Assembly: GCA_050173345.1 (NCBI GenBank)
Contig: JBFXKW010000001.1
Span: forward strand, 372,001-436,000
Direction: 5' to 3'
Length of the DNA: 64,000 nt
Source: SHWC01 sp050173345
GTDB taxonomy: Bacteria; Pseudomonadota; Alphaproteobacteria; UBA828
Part shown: piece after piece, positions 9,317-18,593 of the stretch
Numbering within the stretch: position 1 is the stretch's first letter
Layout: each line of letters starts with the position of its first letter
The notes under the pieces: model-generated
What the model was told of the DNA's origin: nothing
What the model saw: only the letters and a program-made list of their open reading frames with translations
Database searches by the model: none
Translations under genes and position numbers: made by a program

Positions 9317-9414
9317 CTGGCTGGTATCGGCCTCTATGCGCAGACCGTCCTGCGTCTTCCGCCGTCCTCAGGATAGGCATTTCTACGAAGAAATGTGGTC
9401 ACACTGTGGCGGCA

Positions 9415-10671
9415 TCAACACTTGTCGCTCTTTAAGTAGAGCGAAATCGCCGAGACCACGCCGCGCATGAGCTTCGAGATATGGCTGGAGTTGCGCAGCA
9501 GCCGCCCGTCTTCGCGGTTCGAGAGGTAGCCCAGCTCGATCAGGACGGAAGGCACGTCCGGCGCCTTCAGAACCCGGAAACCGGCGAAGCGGTGCGCCTT
9601 GGGCAACATGCGGGAATGTTGCCCAAGCTCGTCGACCAGCGTCGAGGCGAACAGCGCCGAGCAGTTCATGGTCGACTGCTGCACGAGCGAGAACAGAATC
9701 TTGGCGACCTCCTCGTCATACTCCTCGGCCAGCGCGACGCCCGCCACCACGTCCGCACGGTTCTCGCGGCGTGCATAGGCCTCCGTCTCGGCGTCGGACG
9801 CCTTTTCCGAGAGGGTGTAGATCGAGGCGCCGCGCAGGCGCGGGCTGTCATGCTTGTCCGCGTGCAGCGAGACGAAGAGCTGGGCGCCGGCCTGTCGCGC
9901 GATCTCGACCCGCTCGCTGAGCGATACGTAGATGTCCGAGGTGCGGGTCATCACCACGTCATAACGCCCGGTGGCTTCGAGCTGGCGGCGGAGCTCCTTG
10001 GCGGCGGTCAGGGTGATGGTCTTTTCGGGGGTGCCGTCGGGGCCGATCGCCCCCGGGTCGACGCCGCCATGCCCGGCATCGACCGCGATCACCGTGCGGG
10101 CGTGGCGCGGCGGCGCCGGCGGCAGCACGAGCGCCGTGGCCACGGTCTCCTCCAGGCGCTCTGCGCTGTCGGCTTGGCCGCGGTTGTTCTGCGTCACGTT
10201 GGAGATCGATTCGCCGCCGCTCGCGGTCGCGATGGTGACCTTGCCCTGCATCGATTGCCCGCCGCTGGCGGGCTGGAGGCCGAGCCGCAGGCGGTTGACC
10301 CCGCCGCCGGCCGATTGCGACGAGGTGGACGCGACATAGGCGGGGCCGCGCAGGTCCATCACCAGGCGGGAGGTGTTGGGGTCGAAGCGCCCGTAACGGA
10401 TGTTGCCGACCAGCCCGCCGTTCGGCAGGCGGATCCTGGCGCCTTCGGGCCAGTCGACGAGGGAAAAGTCGATGACCAGCCGGTCGGGCGAGCCGAGCGT
10501 GAAGGCCTCGGCGCGCAGCGACCCGGCGGATTCGATGGTGATCCAGGTGGTGTTGCCCTCCAGCTCGATCCGGATGTCGGTGATGCGCGCGGATGCCGCC
10601 CGCCCCGTGCCCGTATCCAGGAACAGGACAGAAACAATAAGAAGAATCAGCAAGTTACGGACAACGACCAA
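9415..10671 (-). CDS. amiC: N-acetylmuramoyl-L-alanine amidase with AMIN domain
   Basis: The protein has a signal sequence (hydrophobic run NLLILLIVSVLFLDTG, then GRAASA), an AMIN domain (ITDIRIELEGNTTWITI...LVIDFSL), and a zinc amidase_3 domain with VIAVDAGHGGVDPGAIG, SLHADKHD and VLIELGYLSNREDG. It cleaves the stem peptide from glycan strands in the periplasm during cell separation. No ATG is available at the N-terminus. TTG at 10671, six bases after GGGAG, gives 418 residues with a compact signal peptide. TTG at 10743 would add 24 charged residues and is the alternative. Confidence 0.9.
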   Translation of the reverse strand: MVVVRNLLILLIVSVLFLDTGTGRAASARITDIRIELEGNTTWITIESAGSLRAEAFTLGSPDRLVIDFSLVDWPEGARIRLPNGGLVGNIRYGRFDPNTSRLVMDLRGPAYVASTSSQSAGGGVNRLRLGLQPASGGQSMQGKVTIATASGGESISNVTQNNRGQADSAERLEETVATALVLPPAPPRHARTVIAVDAGHGGVDPGAIGPDGTPEKTITLTAAKELRRQLEATGRYDVVMTRTSDIYVSLSERVEIARQAGAQLFVSLHADKHDSPRLRGASIYTLSEKASDAETEAYARRENRADVVAGVALAEEYDEEVAKILFSLVQQSTMNCSALFASTLVDELGQHSRMLPKAHRFAGFRVLKAPDVPSVLIELGYLSNREDGRLLRNSSHISKLMRGVVSAISLYLKSDKC

Positions 10672-10743
10672 AACCGGCTCCCGTCGAGTCTCCCTCGCCG
10701 ATAGTCTCCGCAATTGCGTTTGGGGGTTCAACGGTTGCCGCAA

Positions 10744-11149
10744 CGCCCGGCAATCGCGCCATTTCGGGTTTCCAATTGTTTTGCCGTGCGGTTACGCCAT
10801 ATCATGGCCATCGCACCACCGCCGCGGCGCATAGATCGGCGCCGTGCGAGCGACCCTTCCAGGAGATGCGGCCTGAAACGCCGCCCGGGGTCGTGCGGGG
10901 GCCGAGGTGGCGCAAAGCGCGCTGCGGCGGCCGGGTGCCCTGCATAGCCAGAGCGAACATCAGGCGAATAGCTAGCGATGTCGTCAATCGTTGCGCGGAC
11001 CTCCCCTTCCTGGCAGCCGAACGCAAATGCGGCTGCCGTGTTCGATGGGTGCTGGCCGCGCGCGCTGGGCTCATTCGACCTCATTACCGGGCAACGGCCG
11101 GCTGCGCCGTCATGCGGCGACCACCGTCATGCCTCCAGGACAACGAAAT
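10744..11149 (+). other. Long non-coding leader upstream of rne
   Basis: About 400 bases without a convincing gene separate the amidase from rne, which run divergently. Short open frames here are arginine-rich shadows. In enterobacteria the rne transcript has a long 5' UTR through which RNase E autoregulates. By analogy this GC-rich stretch may be the rne leader, but I see no conserved motif that proves it. Confidence 0.4.
10776..10805 (+). promoter_or_regulatory. rne: Candidate promoter for rne
   Basis: TTGTTT (10776-10781) and TATCAT (10800-10805) are separated by 18 bases, a plausible housekeeping -35/-10 pair. Transcription would start about 340 bases upstream of the rne ATG. The call rests on similarity to consensus only. 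Confidence 0.3.
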
Positions 11150-14100
11150 ATGCCAACCAAGAGAATGTTGATCGACAGCAGCCACGCCGAGGAGACTCGC
11201 GTGGTTGTGGCGACCGGCAACCGGCTGGACGAGTTTGACTTCGAGACCTCGACACGGAAGCAGCTCAAAGGAAACATCTACCTCGCCAAGGTTACCCGCG
11301 TAGAGCCGTCGCTTCAGGCTGCCTTCGTCGACTATGGCGGCAACCGCCACGGCTTCCTGCCGTTCAGCGAGATCCATCCCGACTACTATCAGATCCCGGT
11401 GTCGGACCGGGAAGCCCTGTTCCGCGAGCAGGAAGAGGCCGCCGAAGCCGACGAGGACGACGGCGACGACGAGCCGCAGCCGGGTCACACGGCAGCTTCC
11501 GGGGCCGAGGGCGAAGCCCCGCACGACGAGCCGCTTGCCGGCGAAACCGGGGCGCCGCCCGACACCGCCGAGAGCTACGAAGCCGCACCGGCGGACCCGG
11601 CCGATGCGGAACGCCCCGAGTCATGGCAGGACCAGGGGACGGACGACGATCCCGATGGCGAGCCATCCCCCTCATGGGCGGCGCTCGATTCGCCGCCACC
11701 GCCGCAGCTATCCCGCGAGGCCGAGGGCGATGCGGCGCCTGACGAACACGCCCCCTCGCCCGCCGACGCTCCGCCATACAAGCCGGCATCCTCCGAACCG
11801 ATTGCGGAGAGCGGGGCCGGCGGGTTCGGCGAGGAAGCCTTTTCCGAGGAGTCCGATCCCGGCACGCCGCCCGCGCTGAGCGGAGAAGACGCTCCCCCGC
11901 ACGAGGAAACCGCGGACGAGGCCGATGAGGAGGCACCGGCCCGGCCGGTGTCTGCCGAGGCCGAGGCGCGCGAGCGCGAGCGCGAATCGGTTGATGAAGT
12001 CGGCGGCGACGAGATCGACGACATGGAGCGCCGGCGCGCCCAGGTCAGCCGCTCCCTGCTGTCGCGGCGCTACAAGATCCAGGAGGTCATCAAGAAGCGC
12101 CAGATCATGCTGGTGCAGGTGGTGAAGGAAGAGCGCGGCACCAAGGGCGCGGCGCTGACCACCTATCTGTCGCTCGCCGGGCGCTATTGCGTGCTCATGC
12201 CGAACGCGGTTCGGGGCGGCGGCATCTCGCGCAAGATTGTCAACGCCGAAGATCGCCGCCGCCTCAAGGCGATCACGAGCGAGCTTCAGGTGCCGTCGCG
12301 CATGGGCCTGATCGTGCGCACCGCCGGCCTGAACCGGACCAAGCCCGAGATCAAGCGCGACTTCGAATATCTGATGCGGCAATGGGAGAGCATCCGCGAA
12401 CTGACGCTCAGCTCGACCGCGCCTTGCCTGATCTACGAAGAGGCGAACCTGATCCGCCGCTCGATCCGCGACCTCTACGCCAAGGAGATCGACGAGATTC
12501 TGGTCGAGGGCGACGAAGGCTACCGGATCGCCAAGGATTTCATGCGGACGCTGATCCCGAGCCACACCTCGAAGGTGCAGCCCTATCGCGACCGCGTGCC
12601 GCTGTTCGTCCGCTACCAGATCGAGAGCCAGCTCGATTCTATGTACAGCCCGCACGTCCAGCTGCGCTCCGGCGGCTACCTGGTGATCAACCAGGCCGAG
12701 GCGCTGGTCGCGATCGACGTCAATTCCGGCCGCTCGACGCGCGAGCGCAACATCGAAGAAACCGCGACGCGCACCAACCTCGAAGCGGCGGAGGAGATCG
12801 CGCGCCAGCTCCGCCTGCGGGATCTCGCCGGCCTCATCGTGATCGATTTCATCGACATGGATGAGCATCGCAATCAGCGCGCGGTCGAGCGGCGCCTCAA
12901 GGAGGCGCTCAAGACGGACCGCGCGCGCATCCAGGTCGGGCGCATCAGCGCCTTCGGCCTGCTCGAAATGTCGCGCCAGCGGCTCCGGCCGAGCCTCGCC
13001 GAAGCGAGCATGGAGACCTGCCAGGCATGCGCCGGCTCGGGCCTGGTGCGCTCCACCGAGTCCGCCGCGCTCCATGTGCTTCGCGCGATCGAGGAGGAAG
13101 GCCTGCGCGGCCGGGCCGCCGAAATCCGCATCCACGTGCCGACCCGCGTCGCCCTCTACGTGCTCAACCACAAGCGGCAGGCGCTGGCCGATATCGAGGC
13201 ACGCTACGAGCTTGCCGCCGCCTTCGTGGAAGACAACACGCTGATCCCGGGCGGCCACGAGATTGAGCGCGTCAGGGCACGCAGCGAGCCGCCGCAGATC
13301 GAGACGCGCGCGGCCGTGCCGATCAGCGCCGACATGGCCGATCTGCCCGAGCTGGTGGAAGACGAGGCAGAAGAGGTCGAGGCTGTCAGCGAGGAAGCCG
13401 AGGCGGCGCCGGAGGCCGCCGCGGAGGAGAGCGCCGCCGAGGCAGGCGCGGAGCGCCGCTCCCGCCGCCGCAGGCGGCCGCGCGGCGAGCCGGGCGGCCG
13501 CGAGCGCCGGCGCGGCGAGGCAGCGCCGAAGCAGCCCGAGGTGGTCGAGACGCCGGCGATCGAGGCGGCCGAGGAAGGCGTGCCCGGCCATGAGGAGGAG
13601 CGCGAGGCAGCCGAGGCCGGTGCGGACGGCGGCGAGGACGAAGCCAGCAAGGCGGCGCGCCGGCGGCGGCGTGGCCGCCGCGGCGGGCGGCGGCGGCGCG
13701 GCCGCAACGGCGTGGCTGCCGATGCCGAATCCGGCGCACAGCCGGCGGAGGCCGCCGAGGCGGAACAGCATGACGAAGCCGAGGCCATCGCTTCGCCCGA
13801 GGAGGAAGAAGAGAGCCGCGAACGCGGCCCCCGCACGAGGCGGGGCCGGCGCGGCGGCCGCCGTGGTCGCGGCACCGGCGCTTCCCGCGATGTTGCTGCC
13901 GAAGATACCTGGTCGAGCGCGAACGGTGCCGAGCCGGCACCGGCCGAATATCGGCCCGACGCGGCCATTCATGAAAGCGAGGCCCCTCCCCCCGAGATCG
14001 AGGCGTCGAGAGACGAACCCCGCGACTTCCAGCCGATCCGTTCCGAAGAAGCGCCACCGGTCGCCACGGCAGAGCCCGAACCTACTCCGGAGCAACCCGA

Positions 14101-14248
14101 GGACAGCGCGGTCGAGCACGCCGCTATCGAGGAGGTAGGCCTGCAGAACGGCGGCGATGAGGCGCCCTATGCGCCGAGCGCCGAGCCGGCGCAACCCTCC
14201 GGCCCGCCGCGCCGGGGATGGTGGCAGCGGGTTCTGACCGGCCGTTAG
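11150..14248 (+). CDS. rne: Ribonuclease E, degradosome scaffold
   Basis: ATG at 11150, nine bases after AGGA, gives MPTKRMLID and 1032 residues. An S1 RNA-binding domain starts near residue 39 and is interrupted from about 92 to 300 by an acidic, proline-rich insertion before resuming near YKIQEVIKKRQIML. The catalytic DNase I-like domain has Asp523 (AIDVNSG) and the Asp pair of IDFIDM (566/569). Cys624 and Cys627 (CQAC) form the zinc link for tetramerisation. The C-terminal third alternates acidic and Arg-rich RNA-binding tracts and ends PRRGWWQRVLTGR. RNase E starts mRNA decay and processes rRNA and tRNA. Confidence 0.95.
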   Translation: MPTKRMLIDSSHAEETRVVVATGNRLDEFDFETSTRKQLKGNIYLAKVTRVEPSLQAAFVDYGGNRHGFLPFSEIHPDYYQIPVSDREALFREQEEAAEADEDDGDDEPQPGHTAASGAEGEAPHDEPLAGETGAPPDTAESYEAAPADPADAERPESWQDQGTDDDPDGEPSPSWAALDSPPPPQLSREAEGDAAPDEHAPSPADAPPYKPASSEPIAESGAGGFGEEAFSEESDPGTPPALSGEDAPPHEETADEADEEAPARPVSAEAEARERERESVDEVGGDEIDDMERRRAQVSRSLLSRRYKIQEVIKKRQIMLVQVVKEERGTKGAALTTYLSLAGRYCVLMPNAVRGGGISRKIVNAEDRRRLKAITSELQVPSRMGLIVRTAGLNRTKPEIKRDFEYLMRQWESIRELTLSSTAPCLIYEEANLIRRSIRDLYAKEIDEILVEGDEGYRIAKDFMRTLIPSHTSKVQPYRDRVPLFVRYQIESQLDSMYSPHVQLRSGGYLVINQAEALVAIDVNSGRSTRERNIEETATRTNLEAAEEIARQLRLRDLAGLIVIDFIDMDEHRNQRAVERRLKEALKTDRARIQVGRISAFGLLEMSRQRLRPSLAEASMETCQACAGSGLVRSTESAALHVLRAIEEEGLRGRAAEIRIHVPTRVALYVLNHKRQALADIEARYELAAAFVEDNTLIPGGHEIERVRARSEPPQIETRAAVPISADMADLPELVEDEAEEVEAVSEEAEAAPEAAAEESAAEAGAERRSRRRRRPRGEPGGRERRRGEAAPKQPEVVETPAIEAAEEGVPGHEEEREAAEAGADGGEDEASKAARRRRRGRRGGRRRRGRNGVAADAESGAQPAEAAEAEQHDEAEAIASPEEEEESRERGPRTRRGRRGGRRGRGTGASRDVAAEDTWSSANGAEPAPAEYRPDAAIHESEAPPPEIEASRDEPRDFQPIRSEEAPPVATAEPEPTPEQPEDSAVEHAAIEEVGLQNGGDEAPYAPSAEPAQPSGPPRRGWWQRVLTGR

Positions 14249-14308
14249 AGCAGGATCGTTTGAGATGGGATCGCTTTGCGATCCCGTCTCGAGCGTGAAT
14301 CCTGCTCT
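14247..14308. terminator. Nested palindrome, bidirectional terminator candidate
   Basis: An outer pair AGAGCAGGAT (14247-14256) and ATCCTGCTCT (14299-14308) encloses an inner hairpin GAGATGGGATCG-CTTTG-CGATCCCGTCTC (14262-14290) with one G-T wobble. The outer arm overlaps the rne stop codon. It sits between two converging genes and could end transcription from both sides. No T-tract follows. Confidence 0.6.
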
Positions 14309-14320
14309 ACCTTGTTTGGG

Positions 14321-15460
14321 TTATTTGCGGAGCCAGCGTTTGAGCGAGGCGCAGGCAGTTTCGATCTGCTCGGTCGGGCCGGCGAACGAGAAGCGCACGA
14401 AGCGCCGGCCACGCTCGCGATCGAAATCGATGCCCGGCGTGATCGCGACGCCGGCCTCCGCGAGCATGCGCTCGCAGAACGCCTCGCTGTCATTGGTCAG
14501 CCCCGAGACGTCGGCGTAGATGTAGAACGCGCCGTCGCACGGCGAGAGATCGTCGAAGCCGAGCCTGGGCAAGGCATCCATCAGGATGGCGCGGTTGCGC
14601 GCATAGCGCGCGACGTTGGCGTCGAGCTCGTCCTGGCAGTCGAACACCGAGAGCGCCGCGTGCTGGGCGAGCGCCGGCGTCGAGATGAAGAAATTCTGCG
14701 CCAGGCGTTCCATCGGGCGCACCAGGTCTTCCGGCACCACGACCCAGCCGAGCCGCCAACCGGTCATCGCGAAATACTTCGAGAACCCGTTGGTGACGAT
14801 AGCGTGCTCGGAATAGGCCAGCACGGTCTCGGCGCGCTCGCCATAGGTGATGCCGTGATAGATCTCGTCGGAGATGAGGCGGATGCCGTTCGTCTCGCAA
14901 TAGCGCGCGATCGCCTGCAGGCGTGGGCGCTCGATCATGGTGCCGGTCGGGTTCGAGGGGCTGGCGATGATCAGGCCGTGGGGGCGGACATCGAGCGCAT
15001 CGAGTAGCTCGATCGTCGGCTGGTAGCGCTGCTCGAGGCCGGCATGCACCCGGATCACCTCGATGCCGAGCGCCTCGCACATGTTGCGATAGGCCGGATA
15101 GCTCGGATCGACCAGCGCGATGCGGTCGCCGGCATCGAACGCCGCGATGAAGGCGAGGATGAACGCACCCGACGAGCCCATGGTCAGGATGATGCGCTCG
15201 TAGGGAACCTTCACGCGGTAATAGTCGGCATAGTGGCGCGCGATGCGCTGGCGGAGCGCCGGCATGCCGAGCGCTTCCGTGTAACCCAGATTGGCCGTCT
15301 CCAGGGCGGCGTGGGCCGCCTCCAGGACCTTGCGCGGCGGGCCCGAGCCGGGCTCGCCCGCCTCTAGGCGCATGATGGATTCGCCGCGCGCCGCCCGCTC
15401 GTTCGCCTGGATCAGGACTTCGAGGGCGAAGAACGGCGGTATCTCTGCGCGCTTCGACAT
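14321..15460 (-). CDS. Class I/II PLP-dependent aminotransferase
   Basis: The 379-residue fold type I aminotransferase has the PLP lysine Lys228 in TNGFSKYFAMTGWRLG, the Asn/Pro/Gly cofactor segment SPSNPTG (168-173) and the Asp/Tyr pair in ISDEIYHGI. Such enzymes move amino groups between amino acids and 2-oxo acids in the cytoplasm. Substrate specificity cannot be read from sequence; an aspartate/aromatic type is the usual annotation. It converges on rne across the nested palindrome, and no pathway partner lies beside it. Confidence 0.85.
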   Translation of the reverse strand: MSKRAEIPPFFALEVLIQANERAARGESIMRLEAGEPGSGPPRKVLEAAHAALETANLGYTEALGMPALRQRIARHYADYYRVKVPYERIILTMGSSGAFILAFIAAFDAGDRIALVDPSYPAYRNMCEALGIEVIRVHAGLEQRYQPTIELLDALDVRPHGLIIASPSNPTGTMIERPRLQAIARYCETNGIRLISDEIYHGITYGERAETVLAYSEHAIVTNGFSKYFAMTGWRLGWVVVPEDLVRPMERLAQNFFISTPALAQHAALSVFDCQDELDANVARYARNRAILMDALPRLGFDDLSPCDGAFYIYADVSGLTNDSEAFCERMLAEAGVAITPGIDFDRERGRRFVRFSFAGPTEQIETACASLKRWLRK

Positions 15461-15495
15461 CGCCAGGTCTGTAAGCGGTCTACGTTAATTTCACG

Positions 15496-17109
15496 CTAAA
15501 ACACGCCGCCGACCGCGAGCCCCATGCTGCGCGGGTCGGTGCCGAACTCGCAGGTTTCGGGCGAGCGCGGCAGGCCGCCCGGGCACGAGATCGCGTTGGC
15601 CCGACCGATCGCCGGCACGTCGTTGACCGCGTGGCCGCGCTCGCGCAGCTGATCCGTCGCCTCCGTCCCCATGCCGGCCTCGACATAGGTGCGGTCCGGA
15701 TTGGCGCCGTTGTGGAGCCGCGGCGCCGCAAGCGCCGCCGGCAGCCGTGCCTGGTCGATCAGGAGCTCGCGGAGCACCGCCGCGAGCGAGCTGGAGGCAC
15801 CCGCGCCGCCGGTGGCGGCGGCGGCGAGGAACACCTGGTGCGTGTTGTGGTTCACCAGCAAGGCCGGCGCGATCGACGCCGCAGGGTCGGCGCCGCGCGG
15901 CATCGCCGCCAGGAAAAAGCCGAAGCCCGGCAGGATCCGCCCGGTGCCGAACAGGTTGTTGAGGGTGACGGTGCAGGCGACCGCCATCCCTGCGCGATCG
16001 ATCACCACGAAGCTGGTTCCCGACGGGGGCTCGGATGGCCATGGCTCGCTGAGGTCGCTGGCCGGCTGATGCCGCGCCGGGTCATAGCCGGCGAGCAACG
16101 CTTCGAGCCGCTCGGCGGCCAGCGGTGCATCGTCGTTGGACTGTGCCCGCTCGCGCCAGGCCCGAAGCGACGCCTCGGCGGCAAGATGCGGACGCTCGCT
16201 CGGCCCGGCCTCTTTATAGCGGTCGTCGGCGGCGAGCGCCGCGAACTGGCGAAGCGCGGTGATGCCGCCGAGGCTCGGTGGCGGCGCGGTATGCAGGACA
16301 TTGTCGCCGTATTTGAGCGAGGCGGTCTCGCGCCACGCCGGCGCCACCGCGCGCAACTCGTCAAGGCTGAGCGTGCCGCCCGCCTGCTGCACGGCCGCGG
16401 CCAGCCGGCCCGCCATCACGCCGGTATAGAACTCGCCCGCGCCCTTGAGCCGGAGCTGTGCCAGGACGCCGGCGAGGTCGAGCGCCGTCACCTCGTCGCC
16501 TTCGCCGAGCGGCGTACCGTCGGTGCGCGCATAGAGCCGTTGCGCGCCGGGGTCGACGAACAGCGGGCCAGCGGCAAGGCCGACATCGGCGGCGAAGGCG
16601 CGCGATATCGGAAAGCCGAAACGGGCGAGATTCTCGGCCGGCGAAAGCAGCTGCTCCCAGCGCAGCGCGCCATAGCGGGCATGCAGCGCCGCCATACCGC
16701 GCACGACGCCCGGCACCGCGCTCGGGCGCTCGACGCCTGCCGGCTCCAGGGTCGAGGCGCGTGCCGGGAATTCGAGCGCTTCCGTGCTGTCGCCGTCCTC
16801 GTTCGGCCGGTAGACCAGGCAGGCGCCGCCGCCGCCCAGGCTCGCGGTCGACGGATAGGTGACGGCAAGCGCGAAGTAGAGCGCCACCGCACCGTCCGCC
16901 GCCGTGCCGCCGCCTGCCAGCACGTCGCGGGCGACCAGCGCGGCGCGCGGCTCGTCCGCCGCGACGCCGCCGATGAAGCCCTTGGCCTCGTTGGGGGCGA
17001 CCACGCCCGGCGCCGGCTGATCGCCGGAATCGAGCCCGCACGCGGCGAGCAGCACCGTCAGCCCAAACCCCGCCACAAAGCGCGGGGATAATTGACGGAT
17101 GCACCTCAA
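15496..17109 (-). CDS. Gamma-glutamyltransferase-like lipoprotein
   Basis: The protein resembles gamma-glutamyltransferase over most of its length (NEAKGFIGGVAADEPRAA; GDNVLHTAPPPSLGGI; CTVTLNNLFGTGR). It starts with a lipoprotein signal whose lipobox is LAAC, so it should be membrane-anchored and periplasmic. At the autocleavage site, where GGTs have Thr-x-His, the sequence is Gly364-Thr365-Ser366, so activity is uncertain. TTG at 17109 gives 537 residues and a positively charged signal start but overlaps the divergent neighbour by 11 bases. GTG at 17076 avoids the overlap but gives an uncharged start. Confidence 0.75.
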   Translation of the reverse strand: MRCIRQLSPRFVAGFGLTVLLAACGLDSGDQPAPGVVAPNEAKGFIGGVAADEPRAALVARDVLAGGGTAADGAVALYFALAVTYPSTASLGGGGACLVYRPNEDGDSTEALEFPARASTLEPAGVERPSAVPGVVRGMAALHARYGALRWEQLLSPAENLARFGFPISRAFAADVGLAAGPLFVDPGAQRLYARTDGTPLGEGDEVTALDLAGVLAQLRLKGAGEFYTGVMAGRLAAAVQQAGGTLSLDELRAVAPAWRETASLKYGDNVLHTAPPPSLGGITALRQFAALAADDRYKEAGPSERPHLAAEASLRAWRERAQSNDDAPLAAERLEALLAGYDPARHQPASDLSEPWPSEPPSGTSFVVIDRAGMAVACTVTLNNLFGTGRILPGFGFFLAAMPRGADPAASIAPALLVNHNTHQVFLAAAATGGAGASSSLAAVLRELLIDQARLPAALAAPRLHNGANPDRTYVEAGMGTEATDQLRERGHAVNDVPAIGRANAISCPGGLPRSPETCEFGTDPRSMGLAVGGVF

Positions 17110-18511
17110 GCGCCTACTTACCAAGCTAATGGGACCCCTCCCCTCGCGTGTCTTGCACGATGCGCGCATCGTGCTGGTCGCCATCCTCGCGCTCTCCCTC
17201 GGGTTGGCATGGGGCCCGCAGGCACGCGCGGCTGATCGCATATCACTCATCCGGGACGCCGAGATCGAGAGCACGATCCGGTCCTATGCGGCGCCGCTGT
17301 TCGAAGCGGCCAATCTGGGCAGCGATGCGGTAAGCATCCACCTGGTGAACGACGGCCGCATCAACGCCTTCGTCGCCGGCGGCCTCAACCTTTTTATCAA
17401 CACGGGACTCATCGAGGCAAGCGACACGCCGAACGAGATCATCGGCGTGATCGCCCACGAAATCGGCCACATCGAGGGCGGCCACCTGATCCGCCGTCAG
17501 GAGGCCGTCGAGAACGCCACCGCCGAGGCCATCCTCGCCATGGTGCTCGGCGCGGTGGTATCGGCCGCCGGCGGCGGCCAGGCCGGCGGCGTGATCATGC
17601 AGAGCGGCACCGACATAGCCCAGGCCGGCCTGCTGCGCTACACCCGAACCCAGGAAAGCTCGGCGGACCAGGCCGCCGTCCGCTACCTCGATGCGACCGG
17701 GCAATCCGCACGCGGCCTGCTGGAGCTGTTTCACAAGCTCGAGGACCAGGACCTGCTGTCGAGCAGCCGCCAGAGCCCCTATCTGCGTACCCATCCGCTC
17801 ACCCGGGAGCGCATGAGCTTCGTCGAGCATCATGTCGCGCAGTCGCGGTTTTCCGATGCGCCCGATCCGCCCGAACGAGTCGAGGCGCACCGGCGCATGG
17901 TGGCGAAGCTGGTCGGCTTCCTCGAGCCTCAGGCCACGGTGTTCAAGCTCTACCCGACCACCGATACCAGCGTGCCGGCACGCTACGCGCGCGCGGTGAT
18001 CTATCACCGGCTGGTCGACCTGCCGAACGCGCTCAAGGAGGTCGATTCCCTGATCGCGGAAGCTCCGGACGACCCCTACTTCCACGAGCTGAAGGGCCAG
18101 ATCCTGTTCGAGCAGGGCAAGGTCAAGGAATCGGTCGCGCCCTATCAGCGCGCCGCTGAGCTCGCGCCCAACCAGCCGATGATCCGCCATGAGCTCGGCC
18201 GCGCCCTGATCGAGGCGGGCGGCGACCAGTCGCTGCCGCTCGCCATCGAGAACCTGAAGGTCGCGGCCGCGGCCGAGCCCACTTACCCGTCGCATTGGCA
18301 CTTCCTCGGCGTCGCGCTCGGGCGCCATGGCGAGCAGGCCGAATCGTCGCTCGCCTTCGCCGAGGCCGCCATCCTGACCGGGCGCGGGCCGGAGGCACGC
18401 TTCCATGCCGAGCGCGCGCTCGCCGGCCTCGAGGCGGGGACGCCGCAGTGGATGCGCGCGCAGGACATCATCAACGAGGCGGACAACCGTAAGACGGCCG
18501 CGGACCGCTGA
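17099..18511 (+). CDS. M48 family metalloprotease with TPR-like C-terminus (BepA type)
   Basis: A signal segment (VLVAILALSLGLAWG, cleavage after ARA) precedes an M48 peptidase domain with HEIGH at 120-124 and a downstream Glu ligand in TRTQESSADQAAVRYL. From about residue 280, alpha-helical repeats such as ELKGQILFEQGKVKESVAPY look like TPRs. Relatives such as E. coli BepA are periplasmic and act in outer-membrane protein assembly and quality control. The 470-residue length fits. The start region overlaps that of the divergent lipoprotein gene, so downstream starts (ATG 17129) remain possible. Confidence 0.88.
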   Translation: MHLKRLLTKLMGPLPSRVLHDARIVLVAILALSLGLAWGPQARAADRISLIRDAEIESTIRSYAAPLFEAANLGSDAVSIHLVNDGRINAFVAGGLNLFINTGLIEASDTPNEIIGVIAHEIGHIEGGHLIRRQEAVENATAEAILAMVLGAVVSAAGGGQAGGVIMQSGTDIAQAGLLRYTRTQESSADQAAVRYLDATGQSARGLLELFHKLEDQDLLSSSRQSPYLRTHPLTRERMSFVEHHVAQSRFSDAPDPPERVEAHRRMVAKLVGFLEPQATVFKLYPTTDTSVPARYARAVIYHRLVDLPNALKEVDSLIAEAPDDPYFHELKGQILFEQGKVKESVAPYQRAAELAPNQPMIRHELGRALIEAGGDQSLPLAIENLKVAAAAEPTYPSHWHFLGVALGRHGEQAESSLAFAEAAILTGRGPEARFHAERALAGLEAGTPQWMRAQDIINEADNRKTAADR

Positions 18512-18593
18512 CCGCCGCCGTTTGAACCCGCGCCGGGTTCCGGCTAGGCTGGCCCTCCCTACTGATCCTTATTTCCCAGACAGGGAGCGCATC

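Noticed and set aside
7121..9376. 751-residue plus-strand frame opposite PBP1A
   Set aside because: Low-complexity Arg/Asp/His-rich sequence without motifs, fully explained as the antisense of mrcA.
11708..14194. 828-residue open frame antisense to rne
   Set aside because: It is the usual mirror of high-GC coding DNA: Leu/Arg/Gly-rich with no domain, opposite a well-supported RNase E.
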